Notes under the pieces: generated by a model
The model's database searches: none
Told to the model about the DNA's origin: nothing
What the model saw: the letters and a program-made list of their open reading frames with translations, nothing else
Position numbers and translations under genes: made by a program
Part shown: piece after piece, positions 12,884-13,050 of the stretch
Layout: each line of letters begins with the position of its first letter
Position numbering within the stretch: the stretch's first letter is position 1
Assembly: GCA_019509685.1 (NCBI GenBank)
Contig: JAEKLU010000273.1
Span: 1-13,050 of the forward strand
Length of the DNA stretch: 13,050 nucleotides
Reading direction: 5' to 3'
DNA from: Mesorhizobium sp.
Lineage (GTDB): Bacteria; Pseudomonadota; Alphaproteobacteria; Rhizobiales; Rhizobiaceae

Positions 12884-13050
12884 ATGAAGCGCTGCCTGTT
12901 CGTCGATGATTCAAGCGTCATCAGGAAGGTCGCAAAACGCATTCTCGGCTCGGATATGATGGTCGCCGAGGCGGCCAGCGGAGCCGAGGCAGCCGATATC
13001 TGCGCCACCGACATGCCTGACGTCATTGTGATCGATGGCGGTCTGGCGGA
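12884..13050 (+). CDS. CheY-like response regulator receiver domain (partial, cut at window end)
   Basis: The first 55 codons of a receiver domain. The acidic pair D8-D9 (FVDDSSVIRKV) and the phospho-acceptor Asp51 in DVIVID are present, with the beta1-alpha1-beta2-alpha2-beta3 order expected. ATG 12884 is preceded by AGAGGG (12871-12876) seven bases away. The residue after Asp51 is Gly-Gly, not the usual Trp/Ala-x-Met-Pro, but the rest is outside the window. Lying next to chpT, it may be a further relay partner or a chemotaxis-like single-domain regulator. Whether an output domain follows cannot be seen. Confidence 0.85.
   Translation, partial: MKRCLFVDDSSVIRKVAKRILGSDMMVAEAASGAEAADICATDMPDVIVIDGGLA

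Overview
The window looks like chromosome of an alphaproteobacterium of the order Hyphomicrobiales (Rhizobiales), most probably Mesorhizobium or a close relative. The grounds are the high GC content, a ChpT phosphotransferase, an EipA/DUF1134 envelope protein, a NolR-like ArsR regulator, and two palindromic intergenic repeats of a kind I recognise from rhizobial genomes. The genus is an inference from these features, not from a search. I see no rRNA, tRNA, insertion sequence, phage gene or CRISPR array.

Layout. 1-897: an alpha/beta hydrolase gene interrupted by an in-frame TAG, with its whole catalytic triad still readable. 969-1586: an uncharacterised tail-anchored membrane protein preceded by a perfect CtrA box. 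1576-3083: a metallophosphoesterase (minus) divergent from a Nudix hydrolase (plus). 3144-3626: a lower-GC multi-pass membrane protein with its own promoter. 3633-4619: a Xi-class glutathione transferase (minus) whose upstream region carries a tandem operator-like array. 4801-8307: a plus-strand run of a tiny SD-preceded ORF, a GNAT acetyltransferase, an SDR dehydrogenase, a family III CoA-transferase/alpha-methylacyl-CoA racemase and a HugZ-like flavin/heme protein. 8472-8810: an ArsR/NolR-like regulator whose Shine-Dalgarno lies in a hairpin. 8853-8943: a repeat element of two hairpins. 8958-9755: a SpoU/TrmH-type RNA 2'-O-methyltransferase. 9763-10908: a membrane-anchored coiled-coil protein (minus). 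10976-11087: a terminator-like hairpin and a second palindromic repeat. 11101-11682: eipA (minus). 12020-12649: chpT. 12884-13050: the start of a CheY-like response regulator, cut by the window edge.

How the parts relate. The right end belongs to the cell-cycle and envelope network. ChpT carries phosphate from CckA to CtrA and CpdR; EipA is an envelope-integrity protein reported to be under CtrA control in Brucella; the next gene is a single-domain receiver. CtrA box matches lie in front of the membrane protein at 969 (perfect TTAA-N7-TTAA) and, more weakly, in the eipA-chpT intergenic region. The SDR and the racemase (4 bp apart) look like a short operon for oxidising branched or other acyl-CoA substrates.

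The most interesting non-coding signals are four. (i) Two 49-nt palindromes share exactly the same hairpin geometry but have different, fully compensated stems. (ii) Three operator-like palindromes stand in tandem upstream of the glutathione transferase. (iii) A hairpin buries the ribosome-binding site of the NolR-like gene. (iv) A perfect CtrA box lies next to a gene of unknown function. I do not see a complete new multi-gene defence or mobile system here.
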